DNA of 64,000 nucleotides from CBDCTM01 sp965222005 (lineage in GTDB: Bacteria > Bacteroidota > Bacteroidia > Chitinophagales > Saprospiraceae). Position numbers and translations under genes: made by a program. The notes beneath the pieces were generated by a model that was not told where the DNA came from, searched no databases, and saw only the letters and a program-made list of their open reading frames with translations. The stretch's first letter is position 1; every line of letters starts with the position of its first letter. The DNA lies in the NCBI GenBank assembly GCA_965222005.1, contig OZ244935.1, forward strand, positions 434,001 through 498,000. Direction: 5' to 3'. This document shows positions 28,047 to 36,964 of the stretch, in pieces.

Positions 28047-28110
28047 TTGTTTAATTTTTCAGATTTCCGACAAGCTGTTCATCTCTCGTCTGATTATCTG
28101 ACGGTCTATT

Positions 28111-28587
28111 CTAGTACAAGCTTTTATCTTCCTTCTCTCTCCAGGCATTAAACACTTCCAGCCCCTCCTCTCTGAGCATTTGCCGGGTATCAATTTGCCG
28201 ATCCGAGACTGCCTTACTCAGCTCATCATAAATTAGCTCATCGTCAAAATCGATTGCGGCGGCATCCTGCCGTGAGCAGGCAAACACCAGCCGGGCAGGG
28301 CGGGCCCAGTAGATAGCTCCCAAGCACATCGGGCAAGGCTCACAGGAAGAATAGACGGTACAACCATCCAACTGAAAGCTGCCCAGCTGCCGACAAGCAT
28401 CCCGGATGGCTACTATTTCGGCATGCGCAGTGGGGTCGTTGTGTGTAGTCACGCGATTATTGCCCTGCCCAAGCAGCTGTCCGTCCTTCACTACCACTGC
28501 TCCAAAGGGGCCGCCTTCGTTGCGTTCCATACCCTGCCGGGCCATTTGGATTGCCATTCTCAAAAAGCGGTGGTCGTTGTCATCCAT
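28111..28587 (-). CDS. Guanine deaminase-like cytidine/deoxycytidylate deaminase-family enzyme
   Basis: From the ATG at 28587 the protein has 158 residues, close to Bacillus GuaD (156). The zinc site is His55-Ala-Glu57 (HAEIVAIRDAC) with Cys85 and Cys88 in SCEPCPMCLGAIYWARP, and the N-terminus GGPFGAVVVKDG matches this fold. The IYWARP segment and the C-terminal FNAWREKEDKSLY (compare AWRNFANKKEY in GuaD) favour guanine deaminase (guanine to xanthine) over the tRNA adenosine deaminase TadA. An upstream in-frame ATG at 28644 would add 19 non-conserved residues. No purine catabolic genes are adjacent, so the substrate rests on sequence resemblance. Confidence 0.85.
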   Translation of the reverse strand: MDDNDHRFLRMAIQMARQGMERNEGGPFGAVVVKDGQLLGQGNNRVTTHNDPTAHAEIVAIRDACRQLGSFQLDGCTVYSSCEPCPMCLGAIYWARPARLVFACSRQDAAAIDFDDELIYDELSKAVSDRQIDTRQMLREEGLEVFNAWREKEDKSLY

Positions 28588-28717
28588 AGTAAAACACTGT
28601 TTTGTCATCTGCAAAGGAGGTCGGCAAGTTAATGATTTTGTCATAAAATAGTATCTTTAAGCCATACATCGGCAGTGCCAGCTACGCTCCGGTTTCATTG
28701 CTTACCAAAACTACTTT

Positions 28718-30103
28718 ATGCATCCCCTATTTACCAACGACGCTATTATTTTCGGGCTTTTGATGGTGATATTAGCTGTTATTTTTTATACATCCAGTTC
28801 CAATCAGGCGGGCTGGAAAAAATTCTATCGCTATGTGCCACCCTTACTGCTGTGCTATTTTTTGCCGGCTCTGTTGCACTGGCCACTCGGCTTGATCGCC
28901 CCCGACTGGTTCGATGCCGGACTTGTGGAACACCTGCGCTCACTGGGCTACACTGTGCCGGAAGGCTTGTCGTTCAGTGAGATGCAAGCCTTCATCAACG
29001 ATAACCATATCCCTAATGACGCCTATTCAGGCTATAAAGGGCATACCAATTTATACTTTGTAGCCAGCCGCTATCTGCTACCCGCCAGTTTGATCCTGCT
29101 TTGCCTAAGTATTGACCTGAAAGGAATCCGTAACCTGGGGCCAAAGGCTCTCATCATGTTCTTTTCAGCTACGCTGGGCATCATCATTGGAGGGCCGATA
29201 GCGCTGCTCCTGATCAGCTATGTGGCTCCTGATATTATTTCTGCCAGCCCGGATGATATTTGGCGCGGCCTTTCCACAGTTGCCGGTAGCTGGATTGGGG
29301 GCGGCGCCAATCAAACCGCTATGAAGGAGATTTTTGAGGTGGGCGACAATTTATTTGCCACCATGATTATCGTGGATGTAGTAGTGGCCAATATCTGGAT
29401 GGGGTTCCTGCTGTATGGAGCCAATATCTCCGACCGCCTTGATGGCATCCTCAAAGCCGACAACTCGGCGATCGAAGATCTCAAGCAGCGGGTAGCTGAT
29501 TACAGAGCCAGTATTGAGCAAATGCCTACTGTTACCACTATGTTTCTCATAGGTGGTGTAGCTTTTGGCGGTGTGGCCCTTTCGCATTGGGGTGCCGATC
29601 TTATCACTCCCTGGATGAAACAATTTTCAGCTACCCTCAATGAGCTGCGGCTCAATTCGCTGATGTCACACTTCTTTTGGCTCATAGTGGTTGCCACCAC
29701 GCTCGGATTGATTCTTTCCTTTACCAAAGCCCGGAAATTGGAAGGCGCAGGAGCTTCGCGCTGGGGCACCGTTTTTATTTATATTCTTGTAGCAACCATC
29801 GGAATGAAGATGAACCTGGGTGAGGTGTGGGCTAATTTAGGACTTTTTGCTATCGGCATCATTTGGATGTTGGTGCATGTGATCATTCTGCTGGGAGTAG
29901 CCAAGCTCATCAAAGCACCTTTTTTCTTTGTGGCAGTTGGCAGCCAGGCCAATGTTGGCGGCGCAGCTTCCGCTCCGGTGGTAGCTTCCGCTTTCAGCCC
30001 TTCCCTGGCTCCGGTAGGTGTATTGATGGCCGTTTTAGGCTATGCCCTGGGTACTTATGGTGCCATCATTTGTGCTTATTTGATGCAGGGCGTTTCAGGT
30101 TAA
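28718..30103 (+). CDS. DUF819 family membrane protein
   Basis: The 461-residue integral membrane protein has about ten to eleven helices. The conserved block GSWIGGGANQTAMKE and the later GSQANVGGAASAPVVASAF (a pseudo-repeat, suggesting two inverted halves) are hallmarks of DUF819 (YjcL-like), proposed transporters of unknown substrate. An extended periplasmic or cytoplasmic loop near residues 75-110 is also present. The next gene begins 13 bp after its stop, so the two are probably in one operon with the haloperoxidase-like lipoprotein; a functional link is not otherwise established. The start codon follows a poor -7-like element. Confidence 0.85.
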   Translation: MHPLFTNDAIIFGLLMVILAVIFYTSSSNQAGWKKFYRYVPPLLLCYFLPALLHWPLGLIAPDWFDAGLVEHLRSLGYTVPEGLSFSEMQAFINDNHIPNDAYSGYKGHTNLYFVASRYLLPASLILLCLSIDLKGIRNLGPKALIMFFSATLGIIIGGPIALLLISYVAPDIISASPDDIWRGLSTVAGSWIGGGANQTAMKEIFEVGDNLFATMIIVDVVVANIWMGFLLYGANISDRLDGILKADNSAIEDLKQRVADYRASIEQMPTVTTMFLIGGVAFGGVALSHWGADLITPWMKQFSATLNELRLNSLMSHFFWLIVVATTLGLILSFTKARKLEGAGASRWGTVFIYILVATIGMKMNLGEVWANLGLFAIGIIWMLVHVIILLGVAKLIKAPFFFVAVGSQANVGGAASAPVVASAFSPSLAPVGVLMAVLGYALGTYGAIICAYLMQGVSG

Positions 30104-30116
30104 AAATAATTCAAAG

Positions 30117-31460
30117 ATGAAGTACTTTTATTTTTCGGCATTTTTACTACTACTATATACCTGCCGTAGTGATCAGCCTAACCGCCGGATCTATGATCTG
30201 CAATCTGCTAATATTCAACGGGCTTCCCTCATTCACCAACTCAACCATGAGTTGATCAAGGTAATATCGGAAGACTTGTTTTCCCCTCCTGTTGCCAGCC
30301 GCATTTATGCTTATTCCAATATTGCTGCTTATGAGGCTGCCCGCCAGCTCGACCCCCATTTGCCCAGCCTGGCGGGAAAGCTAAACGACCTTTCGCCCCT
30401 TCCCGAGGCTTCTTCAAAGAACTTATACTGGGAAATTGCCATGATTTCCGGCTTTTGTGAGGTCGCCAAGCATTTGGTGTATCGGGATTTGATGATCGAT
30501 ACAATTTACCAACAAATAATGGATAGCTTACAAATGCAATATCCGGATGCTACGCGGTATCAGCAATCTGTCGAGCGGGGCCAACAGATAGCCCGGCATA
30601 TCAAAGCCTGGGCGGATAAAGATGGCTACAACGCTACCCGAAATATGCCCCGCTATGAGCCTCTAAAAGGAGAGAGCAGTTGGGAAGCCACCCAACCTAC
30701 TTATGGCGAAGCACTGGAACCACACTGGTTTAAGTTACGGCCCTTTGTGATGGACTCGACAAGTCAGTTTCGGGCCGATGCACCCATGAAATTTAGTAAA
30801 GATAAGGATTCTGACTTTTATGCAGCAGCCATGGAGATTTACGAAATGGTCAATAATTCCAAGCAGGAGGACATCGATATTGCTGTGTACTGGGATTGCA
30901 ATCCCGGCCCCACATTGGTGGAAGGGCACGTAATGCAGGTGCGCAAGCAAAATACGCCCGGCGGGCATTGGGTAGGCATACATAGTATCGTTGCCAAAAA
31001 GAAAAAACAATCATTAGCTGCCAGCTGTGCTGTATATGCCAGGCTGTGTAGCGGCATGGCGGATGGATTCATGGCTGCCTGGGATACTAAATTTCATTAT
31101 CATCTACTGCGTCCCGAAACCTACGTCAACCGCTATTTCGATCCGAATTGGAAGCCGAAACTCGAATCTCCCCTTTTTCCTGAATACACCAGCGCACATA
31201 GCTTGGTTTCAGCCGTGGCAGCCTCCATATTGGATAATGCTTATAGCGCTACATCCTTCTTTGATGATACCAACACTCGTTTTGGCTTGCCGCCCAAACG
31301 CTTCAACGATTTTTGGCAGGCAGCAGAAGAGGCAGCTCGCAGCCGTTTGCTGGGAGGCATTCACTACACCTTTGGCTGCGATGTAGGCTTTGCTCAGGGG
31401 AAAGCTCTGGGTGATTTGGTGAATGAACGTTTACGATTGACAATAGCAAATGGCAAGTAA
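30117..31460 (+). CDS. Vanadium-dependent haloperoxidase/PAP2-like lipoprotein
   Basis: The 447-residue protein starts with a hydrophobic segment and a probable lipobox (LLYTC, Cys16), implying membrane anchoring outside the cytoplasm. The C-terminal part has the vanadate/phosphate-binding pattern of this superfamily: FPEYTSAHSLVSAVAA (P-x-Y-x-S-x-H-S) and RSRLLGGIHYTFGCDVG (R ... GIHY). Enzymes of this fold are haloperoxidases or acid phosphatases, and which activity applies cannot be told here. It follows the DUF819 gene by 13 bp. Its stop codon directly abuts the stop codon of the convergent CRTAC1/UnbV gene. These two families often occur side by side in Bacteroidota. Confidence 0.85.
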   Translation: MKYFYFSAFLLLLYTCRSDQPNRRIYDLQSANIQRASLIHQLNHELIKVISEDLFSPPVASRIYAYSNIAAYEAARQLDPHLPSLAGKLNDLSPLPEASSKNLYWEIAMISGFCEVAKHLVYRDLMIDTIYQQIMDSLQMQYPDATRYQQSVERGQQIARHIKAWADKDGYNATRNMPRYEPLKGESSWEATQPTYGEALEPHWFKLRPFVMDSTSQFRADAPMKFSKDKDSDFYAAAMEIYEMVNNSKQEDIDIAVYWDCNPGPTLVEGHVMQVRKQNTPGGHWVGIHSIVAKKKKQSLAASCAVYARLCSGMADGFMAAWDTKFHYHLLRPETYVNRYFDPNWKPKLESPLFPEYTSAHSLVSAVAASILDNAYSATSFFDDTNTRFGLPPKRFNDFWQAAEEAARSRLLGGIHYTFGCDVGFAQGKALGDLVNERLRLTIANGK

Positions 31461-34400
31461 TTATTTCAACTTCTCTTTTCCTTTAAAAAAAGTAATACGC
31501 TCCACGGCATCTGTTTTGAATACAAATCTGCCAGACTGCGAAATGTATCCACTACCCTGATAAAACTCCTCCCGCCTTTTTTGACCATCTTTCAAATCGA
31601 GCAGCGCATGCGTGGCTTGCGGGGGAATAGCTATCGCTTCAACTGCTTGTCGGTATTTAAGAACTTTTGCAGCTGCATTATTTTGAGCCAACAGGATGTG
31701 TAGCTGCTTTTGCGCATCCAGATAATAAGCCATCGACCTTATGTTGCCGCCGAGCTCTAGTCCGCTGGTCGAAGGTTGTTGCACTTCAAACTGCCCATTT
31801 CCCTGCCCCAACAACAATAGCGATGGCATGGCATCAATACTACCATACTCATAATGATTGGTACTGGTGTTGCCTCCTAATAAAATATCGAGCAGGCCAT
31901 CTTGGTTGATATCCAGCGGCAGAAGACCATACACCGGTGCCATTTGCGCTTCAATGGGAAGTGCCATCCAGTCGAAGCGACCATTTCCCTGATTTACAAA
32001 TACGCCGCTGCGCAACTCGTAGGCATAAGCCTCATTAGCCTGCTCCAATTGCTGGCTATCAAAGAGATTGCTGATATCAGCTTTGGCATATTGGTCAAAA
32101 CTATAGAAGCGATTGTTGAAAGCAGGCATTTGAGAAGTGAATATATCGCGATTGACAAAGGGAGCATTCACGCCATCGGTAAATTTAAAAACTACCGGAT
32201 CCATCTGCCCATTGCTATCAAAATCGCCGGTCAGCAAGGTCAATGGCTCTTTGGTAGAGGCTTTGAATATGGAATTCAACCCGTGGTTGCCGGCGATGTA
32301 ATCCGTGTCACCATCATTGTCAATATCTGCACCAATCAGAGAATTCCACCAGCCTTCAGAGCCTTCCACTATTTTACGTGTAAATTCCCCTTGCTTCTGA
32401 TAAAAAATAGTGAAGGGCATCCACTCGCCCACTACTGCCAGATCGAGTTCACCATTGGCGTCGGCATCCGTCCAGATGGCAGAGGTAATGCGTCCTGCTC
32501 GATGCAGGTCAGCAGCCAAATCGGTAGTGACATCAACAAATTGGCCATTGTCATTGCGCAACAATAGCGAAGCAGGCACTGCTGAATAATTGCCCGCTGT
32601 CAGTCGGCCACCTACAAACAAGTCCTGGTCGCCGTCAAAGTCGAAATCAGCAGCTGTAGCAGCACAGCTAAACATCTCCGGGCTTAGCGGGATGCTATTG
32701 GACACTGAATAATTGCCCGAGCCGTCATTGAGATAGAGCCTGTCTTTTAATGCCGAAGCATCATTGGCCAATTCGTTGCTACCGCTAGCTACAAAAAGAT
32801 CGGGGGCAGCGTCGCCGTTGGCATCAAAAAACACAGCGGCCATATCCTCGCCATTGGCTGGCCAGGGCTGCGACGGAGCCTTTTCAAAACTGTTTGCAGC
32901 AGTTTGCAAAAAGAGTTGCCCAGACTGTCCGGCGGCTCCACCGATGTAACAATCGTCAAGACCATCGCCATTTACATCAGCTACCGCCACGCCAGGCCCT
33001 TCTTGGGCATAGCCTCTGATAAGTAATCGCTGGCTGCGAAAATCGGTAAAAGGTTTTTCCCGATGCTGGAATATGATCCCAACATTCTGGGCTTCAAAAT
33101 ACTTTGATTTTGCTATTGGTTGATATTTGTCCAATTGACCACTCCCCTGTCGGATCTCCAAAACTTGCCCGGCTGATACGCCTGTAAAGCGTTCCCGTTG
33201 CCCCCCCGGCCAGGTGATGATGAGGCTATCTACTGCATCGGCATCACCCAATCCCAGATGTAGTAAGGGCTCAGGGCAGGATTGGTAACCTCGCTGATTG
33301 CTCAGATAACTCATTTGGTATTGGCCTTGTACAAAGACTTCTGCTTTGGCACCAATACCAAAGGTGTTTTTTCCGGCTCCTACTAAACGCAGGCGCAAAT
33401 AATTGTTTGCACCTTGTTTATCGCTTTGATTGCGGTACAATAGGGGACTTTCGTCCATATTGTTGAGGATAATGTCGAGATCGCCATCGGCATCGAGGTC
33501 GGCATAGGTAGCGCCGCGGGTTTGGAGCGCTTGTCCCATACCCCAGGCAGCACTCATCGGCTCAAAGGAATAATCACCGCGATTTCTAAACACAAAATTG
33601 GCATGTTTGGCTACAGGTGCTGAAGCTGTATTTACCTGAGCTTTTTTTTCCGGATCAGCCATCGTTGTGTAATCGTTGCCAAAGTTCTTTTTCACAAAAT
33701 CCATGTTGGTCATATCGCGCAAGATGCCATTGGCAACATATAAATCCTTGTAACCATCATTGTCGGCATCGAAAAAAAAGCTGGACCAGCTCCATTCGGT
33801 GGCATACACACCGGCCAGCATACCAATGTCGCGAAAATACTGCCCCTGCTGGTTGAGCTGCAGCATATTGCGTGTGTATTGCGGCATGCCTTCGGCGATA
33901 AGTTTATTGTAAATTTCTATTGAAAATGGCACTAGATTGAGCTTTTGCCGGGCGTGGGTATGTGGCATCATCTCGCCCGTGAAAAGGTCGATGAATCCGT
34001 CATTGTTGATATCGGCAAAGTCCGACCCCATAGCCGACATGGGGGTTTTGGTAAAATAGGGATTGAGTTTTCTGGAAAAGGTTTTGTCTCCGTTGTTGAG
34101 GAAAAAGAAGTCGCGGCCAAAAAAATCATTAGCCACATAAATATCTCCAAATCCATCATTGTTGACATCGCCAATGCTCACGCTGAGTGCCACATTGCGT
34201 TCATAAGGCAGGCCAGCTTTTTGGCGCACATCCACAAAGCGGCCGTTTACATTTTCCAAAAACTGATCATTGAGCCATCGGGATCGAGGCGGGCTATTGT
34301 AGTATGGGAAGCTAAAAGCTGCGCCAGGCTCAGCGGTGTAACCCATATAAACATCGAGGTCGCCATCAGCATCATAGTCAAAAAAATTGGCCGTATGCGA

Positions 34401-34967
34401 CAAGCCAACCAAATCGAGACCGTATTGCTGTGCTTGTTCTTTGAAGGTATTATCTTTTTGATTGATAAACAGCAAGTTGGCACCATCACTATTGAATTCC
34501 TGTTTTTTAAAATTGCCCGTCAAGCCGGTTTTCAGGATGTAAATATCCAGCCAGCCATCACCATTGACATCCACCATATTGACGCCTTCGTTGTCGGCAT
34601 TGTTCCTGCGAGCATCGATCAGGCCGGCGGAGCGGGTAATATCGCGGAATTTGAAATTGCCTTCGTTCAGAAACAGACCCGAATTGCCCCGCCCTCCGGA
34701 AAAGAGCAGGTCGGGAAGGCCGTCATTGTTGATATCGCCGGCAGCTACGCCCGACACATTGGAGAGCAGGCCCGTATTGTCGCCGGGGTAAAGCAGTTCG
34801 CCGCCCGTATTGAAATTCAAGCCGGTACGATCCGCCAGATAGGCCTCAAATAAAGGTTCTGCCTGTTTTTCGATAAGGCGGGCGTGAGCCTCATCTGCCG
34901 CATCCTTTTGGCAGGATTGTACAAAAAGACTGAGCAGAAACAGCAGGAAAAATATAGGGTATTGCAT
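31461..34967 (-). CDS. CRTAC1/ASPIC-UnbV family FG-GAP (VCBS) repeat lipoprotein
   Basis: From the ATG at 34967 the protein has 1,168 residues, with a lipoprotein signal (FVQSC, Cys19). It contains many FG-GAP/VCBS repeats with calcium-loop motifs such as DINNDGLPDLLF, DVNGDGWLDIYI and DADGDLDVYM, in two arrays (about 55-530 and about 650-1,060) that should form beta-propellers. Between them lies the ASPIC/UnbV segment (about 575-610, SLIITWPGGQRERF). Such proteins are surface or periplasmic lipoproteins of unknown function, frequently beside vanadium haloperoxidase-like genes, as here. A longer in-frame start 33 bp upstream is less likely because it would precede the signal peptide. A long antisense frame within it is a shadow. 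Confidence 0.88.
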   Translation of the reverse strand: MQYPIFFLLFLLSLFVQSCQKDAADEAHARLIEKQAEPLFEAYLADRTGLNFNTGGELLYPGDNTGLLSNVSGVAAGDINNDGLPDLLFSGGRGNSGLFLNEGNFKFRDITRSAGLIDARRNNADNEGVNMVDVNGDGWLDIYILKTGLTGNFKKQEFNSDGANLLFINQKDNTFKEQAQQYGLDLVGLSHTANFFDYDADGDLDVYMGYTAEPGAAFSFPYYNSPPRSRWLNDQFLENVNGRFVDVRQKAGLPYERNVALSVSIGDVNNDGFGDIYVANDFFGRDFFFLNNGDKTFSRKLNPYFTKTPMSAMGSDFADINNDGFIDLFTGEMMPHTHARQKLNLVPFSIEIYNKLIAEGMPQYTRNMLQLNQQGQYFRDIGMLAGVYATEWSWSSFFFDADNDGYKDLYVANGILRDMTNMDFVKKNFGNDYTTMADPEKKAQVNTASAPVAKHANFVFRNRGDYSFEPMSAAWGMGQALQTRGATYADLDADGDLDIILNNMDESPLLYRNQSDKQGANNYLRLRLVGAGKNTFGIGAKAEVFVQGQYQMSYLSNQRGYQSCPEPLLHLGLGDADAVDSLIITWPGGQRERFTGVSAGQVLEIRQGSGQLDKYQPIAKSKYFEAQNVGIIFQHREKPFTDFRSQRLLIRGYAQEGPGVAVADVNGDGLDDCYIGGAAGQSGQLFLQTAANSFEKAPSQPWPANGEDMAAVFFDANGDAAPDLFVASGSNELANDASALKDRLYLNDGSGNYSVSNSIPLSPEMFSCAATAADFDFDGDQDLFVGGRLTAGNYSAVPASLLLRNDNGQFVDVTTDLAADLHRAGRITSAIWTDADANGELDLAVVGEWMPFTIFYQKQGEFTRKIVEGSEGWWNSLIGADIDNDGDTDYIAGNHGLNSIFKASTKEPLTLLTGDFDSNGQMDPVVFKFTDGVNAPFVNRDIFTSQMPAFNNRFYSFDQYAKADISNLFDSQQLEQANEAYAYELRSGVFVNQGNGRFDWMALPIEAQMAPVYGLLPLDINQDGLLDILLGGNTSTNHYEYGSIDAMPSLLLLGQGNGQFEVQQPSTSGLELGGNIRSMAYYLDAQKQLHILLAQNNAAAKVLKYRQAVEAIAIPPQATHALLDLKDGQKRREEFYQGSGYISQSGRFVFKTDAVERITFFKGKEKLK

Positions 34968-35084
34968 GTCTGTAAGCTTTGCTTGTGTAAAGATAGGCAT
35001 TCTAATCTTTGGCTCTTCATGGCGGCCAACTGGTTCAATTCATTGCAATTTACCTATCTTGAGCCACTCATCAATACCTCCCTC

Positions 35085-36404
35085 ATGCGAAGCACGCCAA
35101 ACATTCCCGTCAACGATAAACGCATCATCAATGGATGGGCTATGTTCGACTGGGCCAATTCGAGCTATGCGCTGGTGATTGCAGTGGCTATATTTCCATT
35201 GTATTTCAATGGCGTAGTTGCGGAAGAATTTGAGATATGGGGCATCCCCATGACCAATACTGCCTTGTTTTCCTATTCCGTCACCATTGCTTATGTTCTT
35301 ATCGCCGCTTCACTACCGCTCTTGTCCGGCATAGCGGATTACGGAGGGCGGAAGATGTATTTCATGAAAATATTCACCACTGTGGGTTCGCTTGCCTGTA
35401 TTGCTCTGTTTTGGTTTACCAGTATGAAAACGCTGGCAGTTGGTGTATTGGGCTTTATCGTGGCGGTGATTGGTTTTGCTGGCGGGCAGGTTTTTTACAA
35501 TTCCTATTTGCCGCTCATTGCCAGTGAGGAAAAATACGATAGCGTGAGTGCCAGGGGATTTGCGTTTGGTTATATAGGCAGTGTGATATTGCTGATTGCC
35601 AATCTGTATATTATGATGAACTATGAGCAATTCGGACTGCAAAGCGAAAGCGTGGGTGCACGTATTGCCTTTGTAATGGTTGGGTTGTGGTGGATCGGCT
35701 TTGCGCAGATCACATTCAATCGGTTGCCCAAGGATGTGCGCAACAAGTCGGAAGAACGCTTGTTGACTAAAGGCTACCAGGAAATCAGGAAGGTGTGGCA
35801 CGCTCTGAAGCATCAATTTGATGCAAAGCGCTTTCTGATTTCGTTCTTTTTTTACAGCGCCGGGGTTCAAACGGTTCTTTATCTGGCTTCCACATTTGCA
35901 GTGGATGAGCTGCAATTTGCCTCTTCCGATCTTATCATTCTTATTCTTCTACTCCAATTGGTAGCCATTGTGGGTGCTTTCTTGTTTGCGCGTATTTCCA
36001 CTCTGGTGGGCAACAAGCTGGCCATCATCATCATGCTGCTGATCTGGATTGGTGTGTGTGTAGCCAGCTATAATGTATATCAAAAAGCAAGCTTTTACAT
36101 TATCGCCGGCTGTGTGGGGCTGGTGATGGGAGGCATTCAGGCCCTATCGCGTTCTACCTATTCCAAGCTCATCCCTCAAGACACGACCGACACGGCCAGT
36201 TACTTTAGCTTCTACGATGTGCTTGAAAAGGCGGCCATTGTGTTGGGCACTTTCAGTTTTGGCTTTATCGACCAAATGCTGGGGGGTATGCGCAACAGTA
36301 TTCTGGCCTTGATTGTATATTTTGTGATAGGCCTGCTGATCCTGCTCACCGTGAAGGTTGCACCACCAGGAGGGAAAAGCAAACCGAGCCTGGGAGCTGC
36401 TTAA
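35085..36404 (+). CDS. MFS transporter of the UMF1/Atg22-like type
   Basis: From the ATG at 35085 the protein has 439 residues and twelve predicted helices. The N-terminus NGWAMFDWANSSYALVI is diagnostic of the UMF1/Atg22-like branch of the major facilitator superfamily, as is the late motif GGIQALSRSTYSKLIP, which follows a glycine-rich helix. The substrate is not known for most bacterial members. Several upstream in-frame ATGs exist (34884 and 35019), but they lie inside the oppositely oriented CRTAC1 gene or in poorly coding sequence; the chosen start fits the family. The DUF2214 gene is convergent, with only three bases between them. Confidence 0.88.
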   Translation: MRSTPNIPVNDKRIINGWAMFDWANSSYALVIAVAIFPLYFNGVVAEEFEIWGIPMTNTALFSYSVTIAYVLIAASLPLLSGIADYGGRKMYFMKIFTTVGSLACIALFWFTSMKTLAVGVLGFIVAVIGFAGGQVFYNSYLPLIASEEKYDSVSARGFAFGYIGSVILLIANLYIMMNYEQFGLQSESVGARIAFVMVGLWWIGFAQITFNRLPKDVRNKSEERLLTKGYQEIRKVWHALKHQFDAKRFLISFFFYSAGVQTVLYLASTFAVDELQFASSDLIILILLLQLVAIVGAFLFARISTLVGNKLAIIIMLLIWIGVCVASYNVYQKASFYIIAGCVGLVMGGIQALSRSTYSKLIPQDTTDTASYFSFYDVLEKAAIVLGTFSFGFIDQMLGGMRNSILALIVYFVIGLLILLTVKVAPPGGKSKPSLGAA

Positions 36405-36407
36405 TAT

Positions 36408-36854
36408 TTAGCCAAAGTAGCCTTGCCCTTTGGCCATCAGTACCGCGCAAAGCGGGATAATCAATAGCAATAGCAATTCCATACGGATCAACATTTTTAC
36501 ATACTTTGGTACCGTTATGAGTTGATCGGGATGATTAGATTTGCGGTTTTTCAGGAAAAACAGGGTAGGTGCTATGGACAAAATAGCGAGCAAGATCACC
36601 AGGCCGAGCTTGAGGTGGAATATTCCGTTTTTGGTGTAAAACTCGGCAATGTTGCCTACTCCCAGCCAAAGCATTAGCCCCGCACCGATGGTGACGAGGG
36701 CAGCCAGGCCGTATATCGCATCAATGATGGAAAGGCGGCGAATTTCACGCGGCGTCATTTGGTCTTTTAGCAGCAGGTGTTCGCTAACCAAAGCGCCAAA
36801 CAAGGCAAATAGGGTAATAAAGTGTAAGTATCTGAAAAATATTTCCGCTGTCAT
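36408..36854 (-). CDS. DUF2214 family membrane protein
   Basis: The 148-residue protein has four predicted membrane helices. The beginning (FFRYLHFITLFALFGALVSEHLLLK) and the block IYGLAALVTIGAGLMLWLGVG match DUF2214, a small integral membrane family of unknown function. A conserved His (YLHF) and the short acidic/basic loop SEHLLLKDQMTPREIRRL are typical. It is convergent with the MFS gene and ends three bases from its stop. No partner gene suggests a role. Confidence 0.8.
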   Translation of the reverse strand: MTAEIFFRYLHFITLFALFGALVSEHLLLKDQMTPREIRRLSIIDAIYGLAALVTIGAGLMLWLGVGNIAEFYTKNGIFHLKLGLVILLAILSIAPTLFFLKNRKSNHPDQLITVPKYVKMLIRMELLLLLIIPLCAVLMAKGQGYFG

Positions 36855-36964
36855 GTCTGTAATTTTTAAGTGGTTTTCTCAATTTGTGTGCAAAATATTA
36901 AGAGCTTGCCGGAATTTCATATTTCCGGCAAAAAAAACGTATTCACCTATCCAGGTTTCATTAT

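Noticed and set aside
33945..34853. 302-codon plus-strand frame inside the UnbV-like gene
   Set aside because: It is a shadow of the well-supported minus-strand repeat protein, repetitive only because the FG-GAP repeats are.
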